64,000 nt of DNA, from NCBI GenBank assembly GCA_037015955.1, contig CP143548.1, positions 1,482,001 through 1,546,000 of the forward strand, given 5' to 3'. Source of the stretch: Lachnospiraceae bacterium JLR.KK008 (GTDB taxonomy: Bacteria > Bacillota > Clostridia > Lachnospirales > Lachnospiraceae). Shown here one piece after another: positions 1 to 8,633 of the stretch. Each line of letters starts with the position of its first letter. Position 1 is the stretch's first letter. The notes under the pieces were generated by a model, which saw only the letters and a program-made list of their open reading frames with translations, did no database searches and was not told the origin of the DNA. A program made the translations under genes and the position numbers.

Positions 1-1
1 G

Positions 2-232
2 GATGAACCGACCCGTGGTATCGACGTGGGGGCAAAGCACGAGATCTATGAGATCATGAACGAGCTGGCGAAACAGGGAAAGGCGATTATTATGATCTCT
101 TCCGAAATGGCAGAACTCCTTGGTATGGCTGACAGAGTCTACGTGATGTGTAATGGCAGGATGACCGGTGAGATCACGGAGAAGGAAGAGATGAATCAGG
201 AACGTGTCATGAGTTTTGCGACCCAGTTCTGA
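2..232 (+). CDS. mglA: Sugar ABC transporter ATP-binding protein, C-terminal end (partial)
   Basis: Only the last 76 codons are present; the gene begins left of the window. The frame opens at base 2 with [19 protein letters not shown], the Walker B/D-loop region of the second nucleotide-binding domain in tandem-domain sugar ATPases (RbsA/MglA/XylG family). It continues with [18 protein letters not shown], where the switch histidine position is replaced by a serine-containing variant typical of this second domain. It would power import of a monosaccharide with the permease that follows 22 bp downstream. The Mgl rather than Rbs assignment rests on the neighbouring permease and is moderately sure. 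Confidence 0.8.
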   Translation, partial: DEPTRGIDVGAKHEIYEIMNELAKQGKAIIMISSEMAELLGMADRVYVMCNGRMTGEITEKEEMNQERVMSFATQF

Positions 233-254
233 CAGAGAAGGAGGATAAAAAAGA

Positions 255-1244
255 ATGGATAAGACAAAGAAGAAAAAAATAACAGACTTTCTGATCAATA
301 ACGGTGTCATTATCGTTATGTTTGTGCTGGTAATCTATACCGGTCTGACAGCGGATAATTTCTTTACAAGCAACAATCTGTTGAATACATTGATGAACAT
401 GAGCTTCCGTCTCGTCATCGCACTCGGCATTGCCGGCTGCGTGATCACTGCCGGCTGCGACCTGTCCGCAGGACGTATGATCGGTTTTGGCGGCTGTATC
501 GCCGGTGTGCTGTTGCAGAGAATGGATTTTTCCGGTAAGTTCTTCCCGGATATGGAACCGATGAATGTTTTTCTGGTAGCGATCATTGTTATGTTGATCT
601 GTGCGGCTTTCGGTTCCGTTACCGGATTTTTCATCGCGTATCTGAGCGTGCCGCCTTTTATTGCGACGCTGGCGATGATGGAGATCGTTTATGGTATCAA
701 TATGATCTTTACGAATGCGACCCCTCTTGGCGGCTTTGTGAAGGAATATACGGACGTAGCGAGCGGCAAGTTCCTCGGTATCAGTTATCTGATCTGGATT
801 GCGGTCATTGTGGCGGCGATCACCTGGTTTATCTTTAATATGACCCGTCACGGAAAATATATGTATGCGGTAGGCGGAAATCCGCAGGCGGCGGAAGTAG
901 CCGGTGTCCCCGTAAAGAAAACGCTGATTCTGATTTATATGAAAGCGGCTGCGATGTATGGTCTGGCTGGATTTATGCTCGGGGCGAAGTCCGGAGGCGC
1001 TTCCGTGCAGCTTGGATATGGTTATGAGATGGAAGCCATCGCTGCATGTACGATCGGCGGAGTATCCGTTACCGGCGGACGAGGCAGAGTGTCTTCCGCG
1101 ATCGTCGGTGTTGCCGTGTTTGAACTCTTAAAAGTGGCATTGCAGTATCTTGGCGTCAATGCGAACGCACAGTGGATCGCGATCGGTATCGTTATCTTTA
1201 TCGCAATCTCGCTTGACATCAGAAAATACATTGCGAAGAAATAA
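255..1244 (+). CDS. mglC: Galactose/methylgalactoside-type ABC transporter permease
   Basis: A 329-residue membrane protein, the usual length for MglC/RbsC-type permeases, with about nine or ten hydrophobic segments. Family signatures include SVPPFIATLAMM near residue 132, GGNPQAAEVAGVPV near 207 and CTIGGVSVTGGRG near 265, the last being the loop that contacts the ATPase. The longer MglC form is suggested by the extra segment around FSGKFFPDMEPMN (residues 92-104). It should form the channel of a galactose or similar hexose importer. An operon with the upstream ATPase is clear from the 22-bp gap with a GAAGGAGG site; a terminator follows. Confidence 0.85.
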   Translation: MDKTKKKKITDFLINNGVIIVMFVLVIYTGLTADNFFTSNNLLNTLMNMSFRLVIALGIAGCVITAGCDLSAGRMIGFGGCIAGVLLQRMDFSGKFFPDMEPMNVFLVAIIVMLICAAFGSVTGFFIAYLSVPPFIATLAMMEIVYGINMIFTNATPLGGFVKEYTDVASGKFLGISYLIWIAVIVAAITWFIFNMTRHGKYMYAVGGNPQAAEVAGVPVKKTLILIYMKAAAMYGLAGFMLGAKSGGASVQLGYGYEMEAIAACTIGGVSVTGGRGRVSSAIVGVAVFELLKVALQYLGVNANAQWIAIGIVIFIAISLDIRKYIAKK

Positions 1245-1303
1245 ACATAAAAATAACAAGAACTATAACAAGAATAAGATATTGTTGTTATTTATGTTCC
1301 AGA

Positions 1304-1332
1304 GCGGCCGGAGAGAATATCCGGCCGCTTTT
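1304..1332 (+). terminator. Rho-independent terminator after mglC
   Basis: A perfect 9-bp stem GCGGCCGGA / TCCGGCCGC (1304-1312 with 1320-1328) with a 7-nt loop is followed by TTTT. It lies 60 bp after the permease stop and closes the transporter operon. Confidence 0.85.
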
Positions 1333-1418
1333 AGGTGTGCGGGGGGGCATCGGTTGATATAATAAATTCCGTGCATAATTTTAGTACAACCTGTATAGAA
1401 TTATATGGGTGAAGAATT

Positions 1419-2036
1419 ATGTATAAAAAATATGGACTTTTACTTGTTCTCAGTAATCTGGTCGTGCTTGCGTCCTTCTGCTGTCTTAAAATTGCGGAGA
1501 GGAGTCAGTATGCGGCCACACCGGCGTTTCAGCTACAGCTTGAAAATATCATGCTGGAAGAGGAAGCGAGCAGTATGATCGGCAGTATGGAGCGCGCCGA
1601 ATCAGGGCAGCGTATTGTGGATTATCAGGTGTTGGAGCGGCCGGAATTTTCCTTTACGGACAATGAGTTCCAGATTCTGTGCAGGATCGTGGAGGCGGAG
1701 GCTGGAGGCGAGGATATGAATGGCAGGATACTGGTGGCCAATGTGATCCTAAATCGGGTGGAAAGCCAGTCATTTCCGAATACGATTGAGGGTGTTGTGT
1801 TTCAAAAAAATAACGGGACATTTCAGTTTTCTCCGATTCGTGACGGACGCTATCAGAATGTTAAAGTGTCGGAGGAGACAAAAGAGGCGGTGCAAAGGGC
1901 GCTTTTGGGAGAAGATTACTCAAAAGGGGCTCTCTATTTTGTTTCCAGAAAGGGAGCGGCACCGGACAAGATGCGCTGGTTTGACAATCATCTGACACGA
2001 CTGTTTCAATATGGCGGACATGAGTTTTTTCTCTGA
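1419..2036 (+). CDS. Membrane-anchored SleB/CwlJ-type cell wall hydrolase
   Basis: A 205-residue protein with an N-terminal hydrophobic segment (residues 7-24, LLLVLSNLVVLASFCCL), probably an uncleaved anchor, and a C-terminal Hydrolase_2 domain from about residue 82. The domain contains RIVEAEAGGED with the likely catalytic glutamate, NVILNRVES, and a terminal GALYFVSRKG..LTRLFQYGGHEFF block. Family members cleave peptidoglycan, SleB/CwlJ acting on spore cortex; the anchored form may be vegetative or sporulation-associated. The gene stands alone behind a terminator. A phage-encoded relative lies at 26163-26792. The substrate is not determinable here. Confidence 0.8.
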   Translation: MYKKYGLLLVLSNLVVLASFCCLKIAERSQYAATPAFQLQLENIMLEEEASSMIGSMERAESGQRIVDYQVLERPEFSFTDNEFQILCRIVEAEAGGEDMNGRILVANVILNRVESQSFPNTIEGVVFQKNNGTFQFSPIRDGRYQNVKVSEETKEAVQRALLGEDYSKGALYFVSRKGAAPDKMRWFDNHLTRLFQYGGHEFFL

Positions 2037-2072
2037 TCGCCCGCCCCCCTGAGAGGTTCGGCCAAAGTTTCA

Positions 2073-2101
2073 TTGCGGGGAAAGTTGCTTTATGATATAA
2101 T
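2073..2101 (+). promoter_or_regulatory. Sigma-A type promoter for thrC
   Basis: TTGCGG (2073-2078), a 17-bp spacer and TATAAT (2096-2101) lie about 100 bp before the thrC start, giving a leader of roughly 95 nt. No convincing riboswitch was recognised in that leader. Confidence 0.65.
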
Positions 2102-2201
2102 ATCGAAGGATATTAGATCGCCGGATGGCGTTGATTTTCATGTCTGAAGGACAATAAAAGGAACGCAGATTACGGGTACATAAGAAAGGAACGGAAACAG
2201 G

Positions 2202-3698
2202 ATGGAAGTTTTATATAAGAGCACCAGGAGCGACAGCAGATCGGTTACGGCATCGGAAGCCATTTTAAAGGGACTTGCCGATGACGGGGGACTGTTTGTT
2301 CCGGAGCGCATTCCTGCGCTGGATAAGACGCCGGATGAGCTGGCGGGGATGACATACGCGGAGACAGCTTATGAAGTGATGAAGCTGTATCTGACGGATT
2401 TTACAGAAGAAGAACTGAAGGCGTGTATTGCAGGCGCCTATGACAGTAAGTTTGACACAGAGACGATCGCTCCGCTTGTGGAGGCGGAAGGCGCCTATTA
2501 TCTGGAACTTTTTCATGGCGCGACCATCGCTTTTAAAGATATGGCGCTTTCTATCTTACCGCATCTGATGACGACAGCCGCCAAAAAGAATCAGATCAAA
2601 AATGAGATTGTGATTCTGACGGCGACTTCAGGAGATACGGGCAAGGCGGCGCTGGCAGGATTTGCCGATGTGAAAGGAACTCGGATCATTGTCTTTTATC
2701 CGAAAAACGGAGTCAGCCCGATCCAGGAGAAGCAAATGGTAACGCAGAAGGGGGCCAATACGTCTGTCGTCGGTATTCACGGTAACTTTGACGATGCGCA
2801 GACAGGTGTGAAGCGCATTTTTTCTGACGCGGAGATGAAGCGGAAACTGGCGGATAACGGATTTCAGTTTTCCTCGGCCAATTCGATCAATATTGGCCGT
2901 CTCGTTCCTCAGATCGTATACTATGTGTACGCCTACGGTGTTTTGCTGCGGGAGGGGAAGATCAAAAGCGGAGAAGAGATCAATGTAGTGGTACCCACCG
3001 GCAATTTTGGAAATATACTGGCCGCTTATTATGCGAAGCATATGGGTCTTCCGATTGCCCGTCTGATCTGTGCTTCCAATGAGAATAAAGTGCTGACAGA
3101 CTTTTTTCATACGGGTATTTATGACAGGAACAGAGAATTTGTGCTGACAAGTTCACCGTCCATGGATATTCTGGTCTCCAGTAATCTGGAACGTCTGATC
3201 TATCGGATCACAGGGGAAGACGCACAGGCAACGGAGCGGCTGATGCGTCAGCTTGGCGGTGACGGGAAATATGAAGTGACGGAAGAGATGAGGAAGGAAC
3301 TGACTGCTTTTTATGGCGGTTATGCCACCGAGAAAGAGACTGCCGAGCGGATCAGAACTTTGTATGAAAACAGCGGATATGTGATTGATACTCATACGGC
3401 AGTGGCGTCTGCAGTGTATGAGACGTACAGACAGGAGACCGGAGACGAGAGGAAGACAGTGATCGCTTCCACGGCCAGTCCCTTTAAGTTTACAAGAAGT
3501 GTGATGGATGCCGTTGCTCCGGACTGTAATGAGATGGATGACTTTGCGCTCGCGGACGCGCTTGCGAAAATTTCCAATACGCCGGTACCGGGGGCGGTGG
3601 AAGAGATCCGTAATGCGCCGATTCTGCATGACAATGTATGCGGGAAAGAGGAAATGGCGCAGATGGTTTGCCGTCTCCTCCAGACAGAGATCGGATAA
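2202..3698 (+). CDS. thrC: Threonine synthase
   Basis: A PLP-dependent lyase of 498 residues that converts O-phosphohomoserine to threonine and phosphate in the cytoplasm, the last step of threonine biosynthesis. The PLP lysine is K112 in HGATIAFKDMAL, and the phosphate-binding loop is seen in TATSGDTGKAALAGF (about 140-154) and VPTGNFGNILAAYY (about 267-280). Length and the N-terminal STRS..TASEAILKGLADDGGLF block match the long (yeast/E. coli-like) class. It starts at ATG 2202 after GAAAGGAACGG and has its own promoter. Confidence 0.95.
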   Translation: MEVLYKSTRSDSRSVTASEAILKGLADDGGLFVPERIPALDKTPDELAGMTYAETAYEVMKLYLTDFTEEELKACIAGAYDSKFDTETIAPLVEAEGAYYLELFHGATIAFKDMALSILPHLMTTAAKKNQIKNEIVILTATSGDTGKAALAGFADVKGTRIIVFYPKNGVSPIQEKQMVTQKGANTSVVGIHGNFDDAQTGVKRIFSDAEMKRKLADNGFQFSSANSINIGRLVPQIVYYVYAYGVLLREGKIKSGEEINVVVPTGNFGNILAAYYAKHMGLPIARLICASNENKVLTDFFHTGIYDRNREFVLTSSPSMDILVSSNLERLIYRITGEDAQATERLMRQLGGDGKYEVTEEMRKELTAFYGGYATEKETAERIRTLYENSGYVIDTHTAVASAVYETYRQETGDERKTVIASTASPFKFTRSVMDAVAPDCNEMDDFALADALAKISNTPVPGAVEEIRNAPILHDNVCGKEEMAQMVCRLLQTEIG

Positions 3699-3740
3699 GG
3701 AGCTTTTACAAAAGAGTTTACGATAAGAAAGGACAGTAGT

Positions 3741-4082
3741 ATGGATTTTATGATGGATGTTCTGATCGTCGGTTTTGGACTGTATCTGATCTATTGTGCG
3801 GTCAAGATGAAACGAACGGGAGAACTGACAAAAGGGGTAATTATCAGAAAGGATGCAGATCTTACAAAAGCGCCGGATGTACCGGGATTTATCCGTTACA
3901 TGTATGCCAAAGTAATTGCAATCGGTATCTGTACCTGTATCTGCGGAACGCTCGGTATCATCAATGATACGTATATGCAGCTTGGCATGATGTATCTCGG
4001 TGTGATCGGGATCTTTGTTGTAGCGATCGGAATTTTTGCATTTGTCACAGTGAAAGCACAAAAAAAATATCTGGGAATCTGA
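3741..4082 (+). CDS. Small membrane protein, unknown function
   Basis: A 113-residue protein with a short hydrophobic N-terminus (residues 4-21), a soluble basic middle segment and two closely spaced hydrophobic stretches (about 53-70 and 78-102). I recognise no family. It follows thrC by 42 bp and its stop codon lies in the loop of the downstream terminator, so it is probably the last gene of a thrC transcript. The coding frame is supported by a ribosome site (GAAAGGACAG) and a clean end at the terminator. Confidence 0.65.
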   Translation: MDFMMDVLIVGFGLYLIYCAVKMKRTGELTKGVIIRKDADLTKAPDVPGFIRYMYAKVIAIGICTCICGTLGIINDTYMQLGMMYLGVIGIFVVAIGIFAFVTVKAQKKYLGI

Positions 4083-4102
4083 CGATTCCCGGATATTTTT
4101 TT
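4066..4102 (+). terminator. Terminator overlapping the end of the small membrane protein gene
   Basis: A 14-bp stem (4066-4079 with 4084-4097, one G-U pair) has loop TGAC and a run of T through 4102. The upstream gene's TGA stop (4080-4082) sits in the loop. In reverse it could also serve the convergent citrate synthase gene. Confidence 0.85.
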
Positions 4103-4131
4103 GTATGTTTCTGCCTGTGAAGTTCTGAATG

Positions 4132-5496
4132 TCAGCGTTCTGTCATTGGTATATATGGATGATCGGTACATAATGTCATATAGGCAGGGCGCATAATCTT
4201 ACCGTTTGTTGCCAGTTCTTCCAATCTGTGTGCGCTCCAGCCGACGATTCTGGCAATGGCAAAGATAGGTGTATACAACTCCATTGGCAGATGTAGCATT
4301 TTATAGACAAAACCGGAATAAAAGTCGACATTAATGCTGACACCTTTGAACATCTGACGTTCCTGGGCGATGATTTCGGGTGCCAGCCGTTCCACGAGGG
4401 AGTAAAGGGCAAATTCTTTCTGCAGGCCTTTTTCCTCAGAGAGATTTTTGACAAAATCACGGAAGATCTCGGCACGGGGATCGGATTTGGAATAAACCGC
4501 ATGTCCGACGCCGTAAATAAGTCCTGCCTTGTCAAAGGCTTCTTTGTGGAGCAGACGGCGCAGATAGTTTCCAACTTCCTCTTCGTCGGTCCAGTCGGAT
4601 ACCTGCTCCATCATATCGTCAAACATTTTTACAACTTTGATATTGGCGCCGCCGTGCCGCGGCCCTTTCAGGGAACCGATGGCGGCTGCGATCACCGAAT
4701 AAGTATCTGTCATCGTGGAGGAGACAACATGGGTTGTAAACGAGGAGTTATTACCGCCGCCGTGTTCCATATGAATCACGAGAGCGATGTCCAGCAGCTT
4801 CGCCTCGAGTGGCGAATAAGAGCTGTCGGGGCGGAGAATGTGGAGAATATTCTCTGCCGTGGACAGGTTGGGCTGCGGCTGATGGACATACAGACTGTCC
4901 CCGTTGTGATAATGATTGTAAGCCTGGTATCCGTAGATGGTGAGAAGCGGAAAGAGGCTGATCAGTTCCAGACATTGACGCAGTACATTGGGAATGGAAG
5001 TGTCATCCGCGTGTTTGTCATAAGAATACAGTGTGAGTACGCTTCTTGACAGCGTGTTCATCATATCTTTACTCGGCGCCTTCATAATAATATCCCGCAC
5101 AAAATGAGTGGGCAGGGTACGGTAATCGGATAGTAACTGCGTAAACTCTGCCAGTTCTTTTTCCGTGGGGAGCTTATTGAAAAGGAGCAGGTATGTAATT
5201 TCTTCATAGCCAAACTGTTTTCTGGCGGTAAAACCAAGGACCAAATCTTTGATGTCATATCCCCGGTAAAAGAGGCGGCCCTGGGCCGGCACGAGTTCCC
5301 CGTCTATCATTTCCTTGGCGCGGACATCGGAAATATTGGTCAATCCGGTGAGAACACCTTTCCCGTTCAGGTCACGAAGTCCTCGATTCACGTTATATTT
5401 TGTATAAAGGGCAGGGTCGATAGTACCGGCTTCTTCGCTGAGTTCTGCCAATGCCAAAATTTCCGGCGTAATGCTTGAGTAGATATTGTGGTCCAT
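4132..5496 (-). CDS. gltA: Citrate synthase
   Basis: A 454-residue enzyme condensing acetyl-CoA with oxaloacetate to citrate. The family catalytic set is visible: EHGGGN at H245, GPRHGGAN at H281, GVGHAVY at H332 and NVDFYSG at D391. It is longer than the usual ~370-430 residues because of an N-terminal extension of about 45 residues (YTKYNVNRGLRD) seen in clostridial forms. The start at 5496 is chosen over the longer frame because AAAGGTGG lies 8 bp upstream. It is monocistronic, convergent with the thrC unit; without other cycle genes nearby it most likely feeds glutamate synthesis. Confidence 0.93.
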   Translation of the reverse strand: MDHNIYSSITPEILALAELSEEAGTIDPALYTKYNVNRGLRDLNGKGVLTGLTNISDVRAKEMIDGELVPAQGRLFYRGYDIKDLVLGFTARKQFGYEEITYLLLFNKLPTEKELAEFTQLLSDYRTLPTHFVRDIIMKAPSKDMMNTLSRSVLTLYSYDKHADDTSIPNVLRQCLELISLFPLLTIYGYQAYNHYHNGDSLYVHQPQPNLSTAENILHILRPDSSYSPLEAKLLDIALVIHMEHGGGNNSSFTTHVVSSTMTDTYSVIAAAIGSLKGPRHGGANIKVVKMFDDMMEQVSDWTDEEEVGNYLRRLLHKEAFDKAGLIYGVGHAVYSKSDPRAEIFRDFVKNLSEEKGLQKEFALYSLVERLAPEIIAQERQMFKGVSINVDFYSGFVYKMLHLPMELYTPIFAIARIVGWSAHRLEELATNGKIMRPAYMTLCTDHPYIPMTER

Positions 5497-5666
5497 AATG
5501 ATCGCCACCTTTCTGAAAAAATAAATCAATTTACAGTATCGGATAATATGTCTCGGGGATATTATGTGTTCAAGTGTTTTCTATTACTTCCTGAAACATA
5601 GACTGGTAAAAACCAAACCGAAAGACACAGCGCATACAGGCTGCATTTTGCGAAATAGATTAGTTT

Positions 5667-5696
5667 ATCATATCATAAAAGTTAATTTGCAGGCAA
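5667..5696 (-). promoter_or_regulatory. Possible promoter for citrate synthase
   Basis: On the minus strand TTGCCT, an 18-bp spacer and TATGAT fit a weak sigma-A promoter, giving a leader of about 165 nt. The 322-bp gap 5497-5818 otherwise holds AT-rich sequence and the deoC promoter; no RNA structure was recognised. Confidence 0.35.
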
Positions 5697-5740
5697 GTAA
5701 AAAATCAGATTTCACATAATTTTAATATCACGAAAATTGC

Positions 5741-5769
5741 TTGTAAAAAACAGAAAAAGAGAATATCAT
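5741..5769 (+). promoter_or_regulatory. Probable promoter for deoC
   Basis: TTGTAA (5741-5746), a 17-bp spacer and TATCAT (5764-5769) lie about 50 bp upstream of the deoC start. Confidence 0.5.
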
Positions 5770-5818
5770 AGTAAAATAGACAGGTAAGAAAACGACGGGA
5801 GAGACAGGAGGAATTGCT

Positions 5819-6484
5819 ATGACGAACGAAGAAATGCTGTGTCATGTTGACCATACGCAGTTAAAACCATTTGCCACATGGGAAGATATTGAGAAATTAT
5901 GCGAGGAGGCGGTAAAATATCAGACAGCCTCGGTCTGTGTGCCTCCGGCATACATCAAACGGATTGCGGATCAATACGCCGGCCGGCTGACGATCTGTAC
6001 CGTAGTCGGATTTCCACTGGGATACAGTGTAACGGCGGCCAAAGTGACGGAAGTGCAGGAGGCGCTGCGCGATGGTGCCAGTGAGATTGACATGGTAGTC
6101 AATATCAGTGATGTAAAAAATCATTTGTATGACAAGGTGGAGGAGGAGATCCGGACATTAAAAGAAGTCTGCAAAGATCATATTCTGAAAGTAATCATTG
6201 AGACATGCTTCCTGACGGAAGAGGAAAAAATTGCCATGTGCCAGGCAGTGACAAAGGCGGGAGCGGATTACATTAAGACGTCCACCGGCTTCGGGACTGG
6301 CGGCGCCACGATGGAGGATGTGCAGCTGTTTCAAAAGAATATCGGTCCTGATGTAAAGATCAAGGCGGCCGGCGGTGTGAAGACGAAAGCGGATCTGGAG
6401 GCTTTCTTACAGGCCGGGTGCGACAGGATCGGCACTTCCTCTGCGGTGAGTATTTTAAATGGGGAATCGGCGAAGGGATATTAA
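5819..6484 (+). CDS. deoC: Deoxyribose-phosphate aldolase
   Basis: A 221-residue class I aldolase splitting 2-deoxyribose 5-phosphate to acetaldehyde and glyceraldehyde 3-phosphate in deoxynucleoside catabolism. The Schiff-base lysine is K153 in DYIKTSTGFG; the DHTQLKP start, GFPLGYS, EIDMVVNI and AAGGVKT blocks all match the family and the length is standard. The start follows a strong AGGAGG. The stop is 14 bp from the next gene, so it is probably co-transcribed with the aminopeptidase, although the two have no metabolic link. Confidence 0.95.
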   Translation: MTNEEMLCHVDHTQLKPFATWEDIEKLCEEAVKYQTASVCVPPAYIKRIADQYAGRLTICTVVGFPLGYSVTAAKVTEVQEALRDGASEIDMVVNISDVKNHLYDKVEEEIRTLKEVCKDHILKVIIETCFLTEEEKIAMCQAVTKAGADYIKTSTGFGTGGATMEDVQLFQKNIGPDVKIKAAGGVKTKADLEAFLQAGCDRIGTSSAVSILNGESAKGY

Positions 6485-6497
6485 AAAGGGAAACCAT

Positions 6498-8456
6498 ATG
6501 ATGGAAAAGAAGATAATCAGGCAGAGAATACGAATGATGCGCACCGCCATGCGGGAGATGAGGATTGACTATTATCTTGTGCCGACGGCGGATTTTCATA
6601 ATTCGGAATATGTGAACGATTATTTTAAGGCGCGTGAGTTTTTATCCGGATTTACCGGTTCTAACGGGACACTTGTCATCTCTCAGGAGGAAGCGGGCCT
6701 GTGGACGGACGGGCGCTATTATGTGCAGGCGCAGAGGGAGCTGGAAGGTACGGAGATCCGGCTTTTCCGCATGAATGAAGAGGGAGTACCGGATATTCCC
6801 GCATATCTGTGTCAGCATATGTGGGAAGGCCAGAGCCTTGGCTTCGACGGAAGAGTGGTCGACGCCGGGTTCGGGAAACGGCTGGAAGCCGCTCTGTCAG
6901 AGAAAAGGATCCGCTTTGCGTACGAGAGAGATGTCGTGGACACAATATGGCAGGAACGTCCGGCTTTTCCATGCAGCAGGGCGGAGATCGTCCCTGAGCG
7001 GTACTGCGGGGAAAGCGTGAGAGAGAAGCTGTCCAGGGTGCGGGAAAAAATGAGAGCGCACAGGGCTTCGTGCTTTTTCTTAAGCCGTCTGGACGATCTG
7101 ATGTGGCTTTTTAATCTGCGGGGCAGTGATGTGGCCTGCAATCCGGTTCTCATGTCCTATGGATTTATTACGGAAAGTGACGCCTGGCTTTTTCTCCAGG
7201 CACAATCTCTGCACAGGGAGACGATAGACAGTATGCGGGATTCACAGGTGCAGATCAGAGACTACCGGGTGATTCTTCCGTTCCTGCGGGAATATCTGTT
7301 CGGAGGAAATGGCAGTGTCTCTGCCGGTGGATATGGTTCAGGGCGGGGCGGCGCCAGAAACAGGGGGCTTTTGCTATGTGACAGCAGGAATATCAGCTAT
7401 TCCATGTACCGGCTGTTCAGAGAGTATGGGAATTATGTGGAGCGGAGCAACCCCACGGAGCTGATGAAAGCCGTAAAGACGGACACAGAGCTGGAATTTA
7501 TTCGCAAAATCTATCTCAAAGACAGTGTGGCGGTGACGAAGTTTATTTACTGGATTAAAAATGCAGTCAACGGACAGATGGCAGAAGATCAGACAGCAGA
7601 AGACCAGGCAGCAGACAGTCAGCCGATGGACAGCCAGAGTCTGGAGTCAGGCGATCAGGAAACGCCGGCCTGCAGGCTGACGGAGTACACAGCCGCACAA
7701 TATCTGGATGATCTGCGCAGGGCGATCCCGGAATTTCTTGACAGTTCGTTTCCGACGATCAGCGCTTATATGGAAAATGCTGCCATGATGCACTATGAGG
7801 CCGACCCTCAAGCGTGTAGTCAGCTGGAGGCGAGAGGAATGCTCCTTGTTGACTCTGGCGGCCAATATCTGGGCGGGACAACCGATGTGACGAGAACGAT
7901 TGTGCTCGGAGAACTTTCGCAGGAGATGAAAGAACATTATACGGCAGTCGCCACCGGGATGCTGAGGCTGGCGCGTGCGCAGTTTCTGCACGGCTGCACG
8001 GGAAGGAATCTGGACATTCTTGCCCGCAGCCCTCTGTGGGACAGAGGACTTGACTATAAATGCGGCACGGGACATGGGATCGGCTATATGCTCAATGTAC
8101 ATGAGGGCCCTCACAATATCCGCTGGAAATATCAGGAAGGCATACCGGAGACAGTTCTGGAGGAAGGAATGCTCGTGACGGACGAGCCGGGCGTTTATCT
8201 GGAAGGAAAGTACGGAATACGGATCGAAAATGTCCTGGAGATCAGGAAGTCGCTGAAAAACGAAGAAGGACAGTTTATGCAGTTCGCGCCTCTGACATGG
8301 GTACCGCTTGATCTCGATGGCATTTTGCCGGAGCAGATGCCGGAGCAGGAGAGACTGGCGCTGAATGCTTACCACCGGGATGTCCGTGAGAAGCTATCTC
8401 CCTATCTGACGGAGGAAGAGAATGCGTGGCTGGAAACAGCCACCCGGGAAATCTAA
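6498..8456 (+). CDS. pepP: Xaa-Pro aminopeptidase (M24B) with low-complexity insertions
   Basis: A 652-residue metallopeptidase that removes the N-terminal residue before proline. Two creatinase-like N-terminal domains (RIDYYLVPTADFH, FTGSNGTLVIS) precede the pita-bread catalytic domain. Metal ligands appear in LLVDSGGQYLGGTTDVTRT (two Asp), GTGHGIGY (His) and DEPGVYLEGKYGIRIEN (two Glu). It is longer than the ~595-residue clostridial norm: a Gly-rich insert near residue 280 and a Gln/Asp/Ser-rich insert at about residues 358-390 interrupt the conserved fold. Start ATG 6498 is chosen from the AAGGG upstream; 6501 is possible. Confidence 0.88.
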   Translation: MMEKKIIRQRIRMMRTAMREMRIDYYLVPTADFHNSEYVNDYFKAREFLSGFTGSNGTLVISQEEAGLWTDGRYYVQAQRELEGTEIRLFRMNEEGVPDIPAYLCQHMWEGQSLGFDGRVVDAGFGKRLEAALSEKRIRFAYERDVVDTIWQERPAFPCSRAEIVPERYCGESVREKLSRVREKMRAHRASCFFLSRLDDLMWLFNLRGSDVACNPVLMSYGFITESDAWLFLQAQSLHRETIDSMRDSQVQIRDYRVILPFLREYLFGGNGSVSAGGYGSGRGGARNRGLLLCDSRNISYSMYRLFREYGNYVERSNPTELMKAVKTDTELEFIRKIYLKDSVAVTKFIYWIKNAVNGQMAEDQTAEDQAADSQPMDSQSLESGDQETPACRLTEYTAAQYLDDLRRAIPEFLDSSFPTISAYMENAAMMHYEADPQACSQLEARGMLLVDSGGQYLGGTTDVTRTIVLGELSQEMKEHYTAVATGMLRLARAQFLHGCTGRNLDILARSPLWDRGLDYKCGTGHGIGYMLNVHEGPHNIRWKYQEGIPETVLEEGMLVTDEPGVYLEGKYGIRIENVLEIRKSLKNEEGQFMQFAPLTWVPLDLDGILPEQMPEQERLALNAYHRDVREKLSPYLTEEENAWLETATREI

Positions 8457-8494
8457 AAAGATTGTGAAACTTTAGAAAAATCCCCGGTTCATTC

Positions 8495-8523
8495 TTGACT
8501 TTTTGCAGGGGGTTTGAGATAAT
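8495..8523 (+). promoter_or_regulatory. Sigma-A type promoter for pckA
   Basis: TTGACT (8495-8500), a 17-bp spacer and GATAAT (8518-8523). The ~105-nt leader contains a short hairpin (TGTAC...GGTACA, about 8532-8550) and a strong AAGGAGG site before pckA. Confidence 0.65.
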
Positions 8524-8633
8524 ACTTACGGTGTACTGGAAGCCGGTACATCAGGTGAAGCATATATCTGTCCGGGACTTTTGAGGGGCCGCGGACATGA
8601 TATGAAATACATATTTTTTAAGGAGGACGTAGT

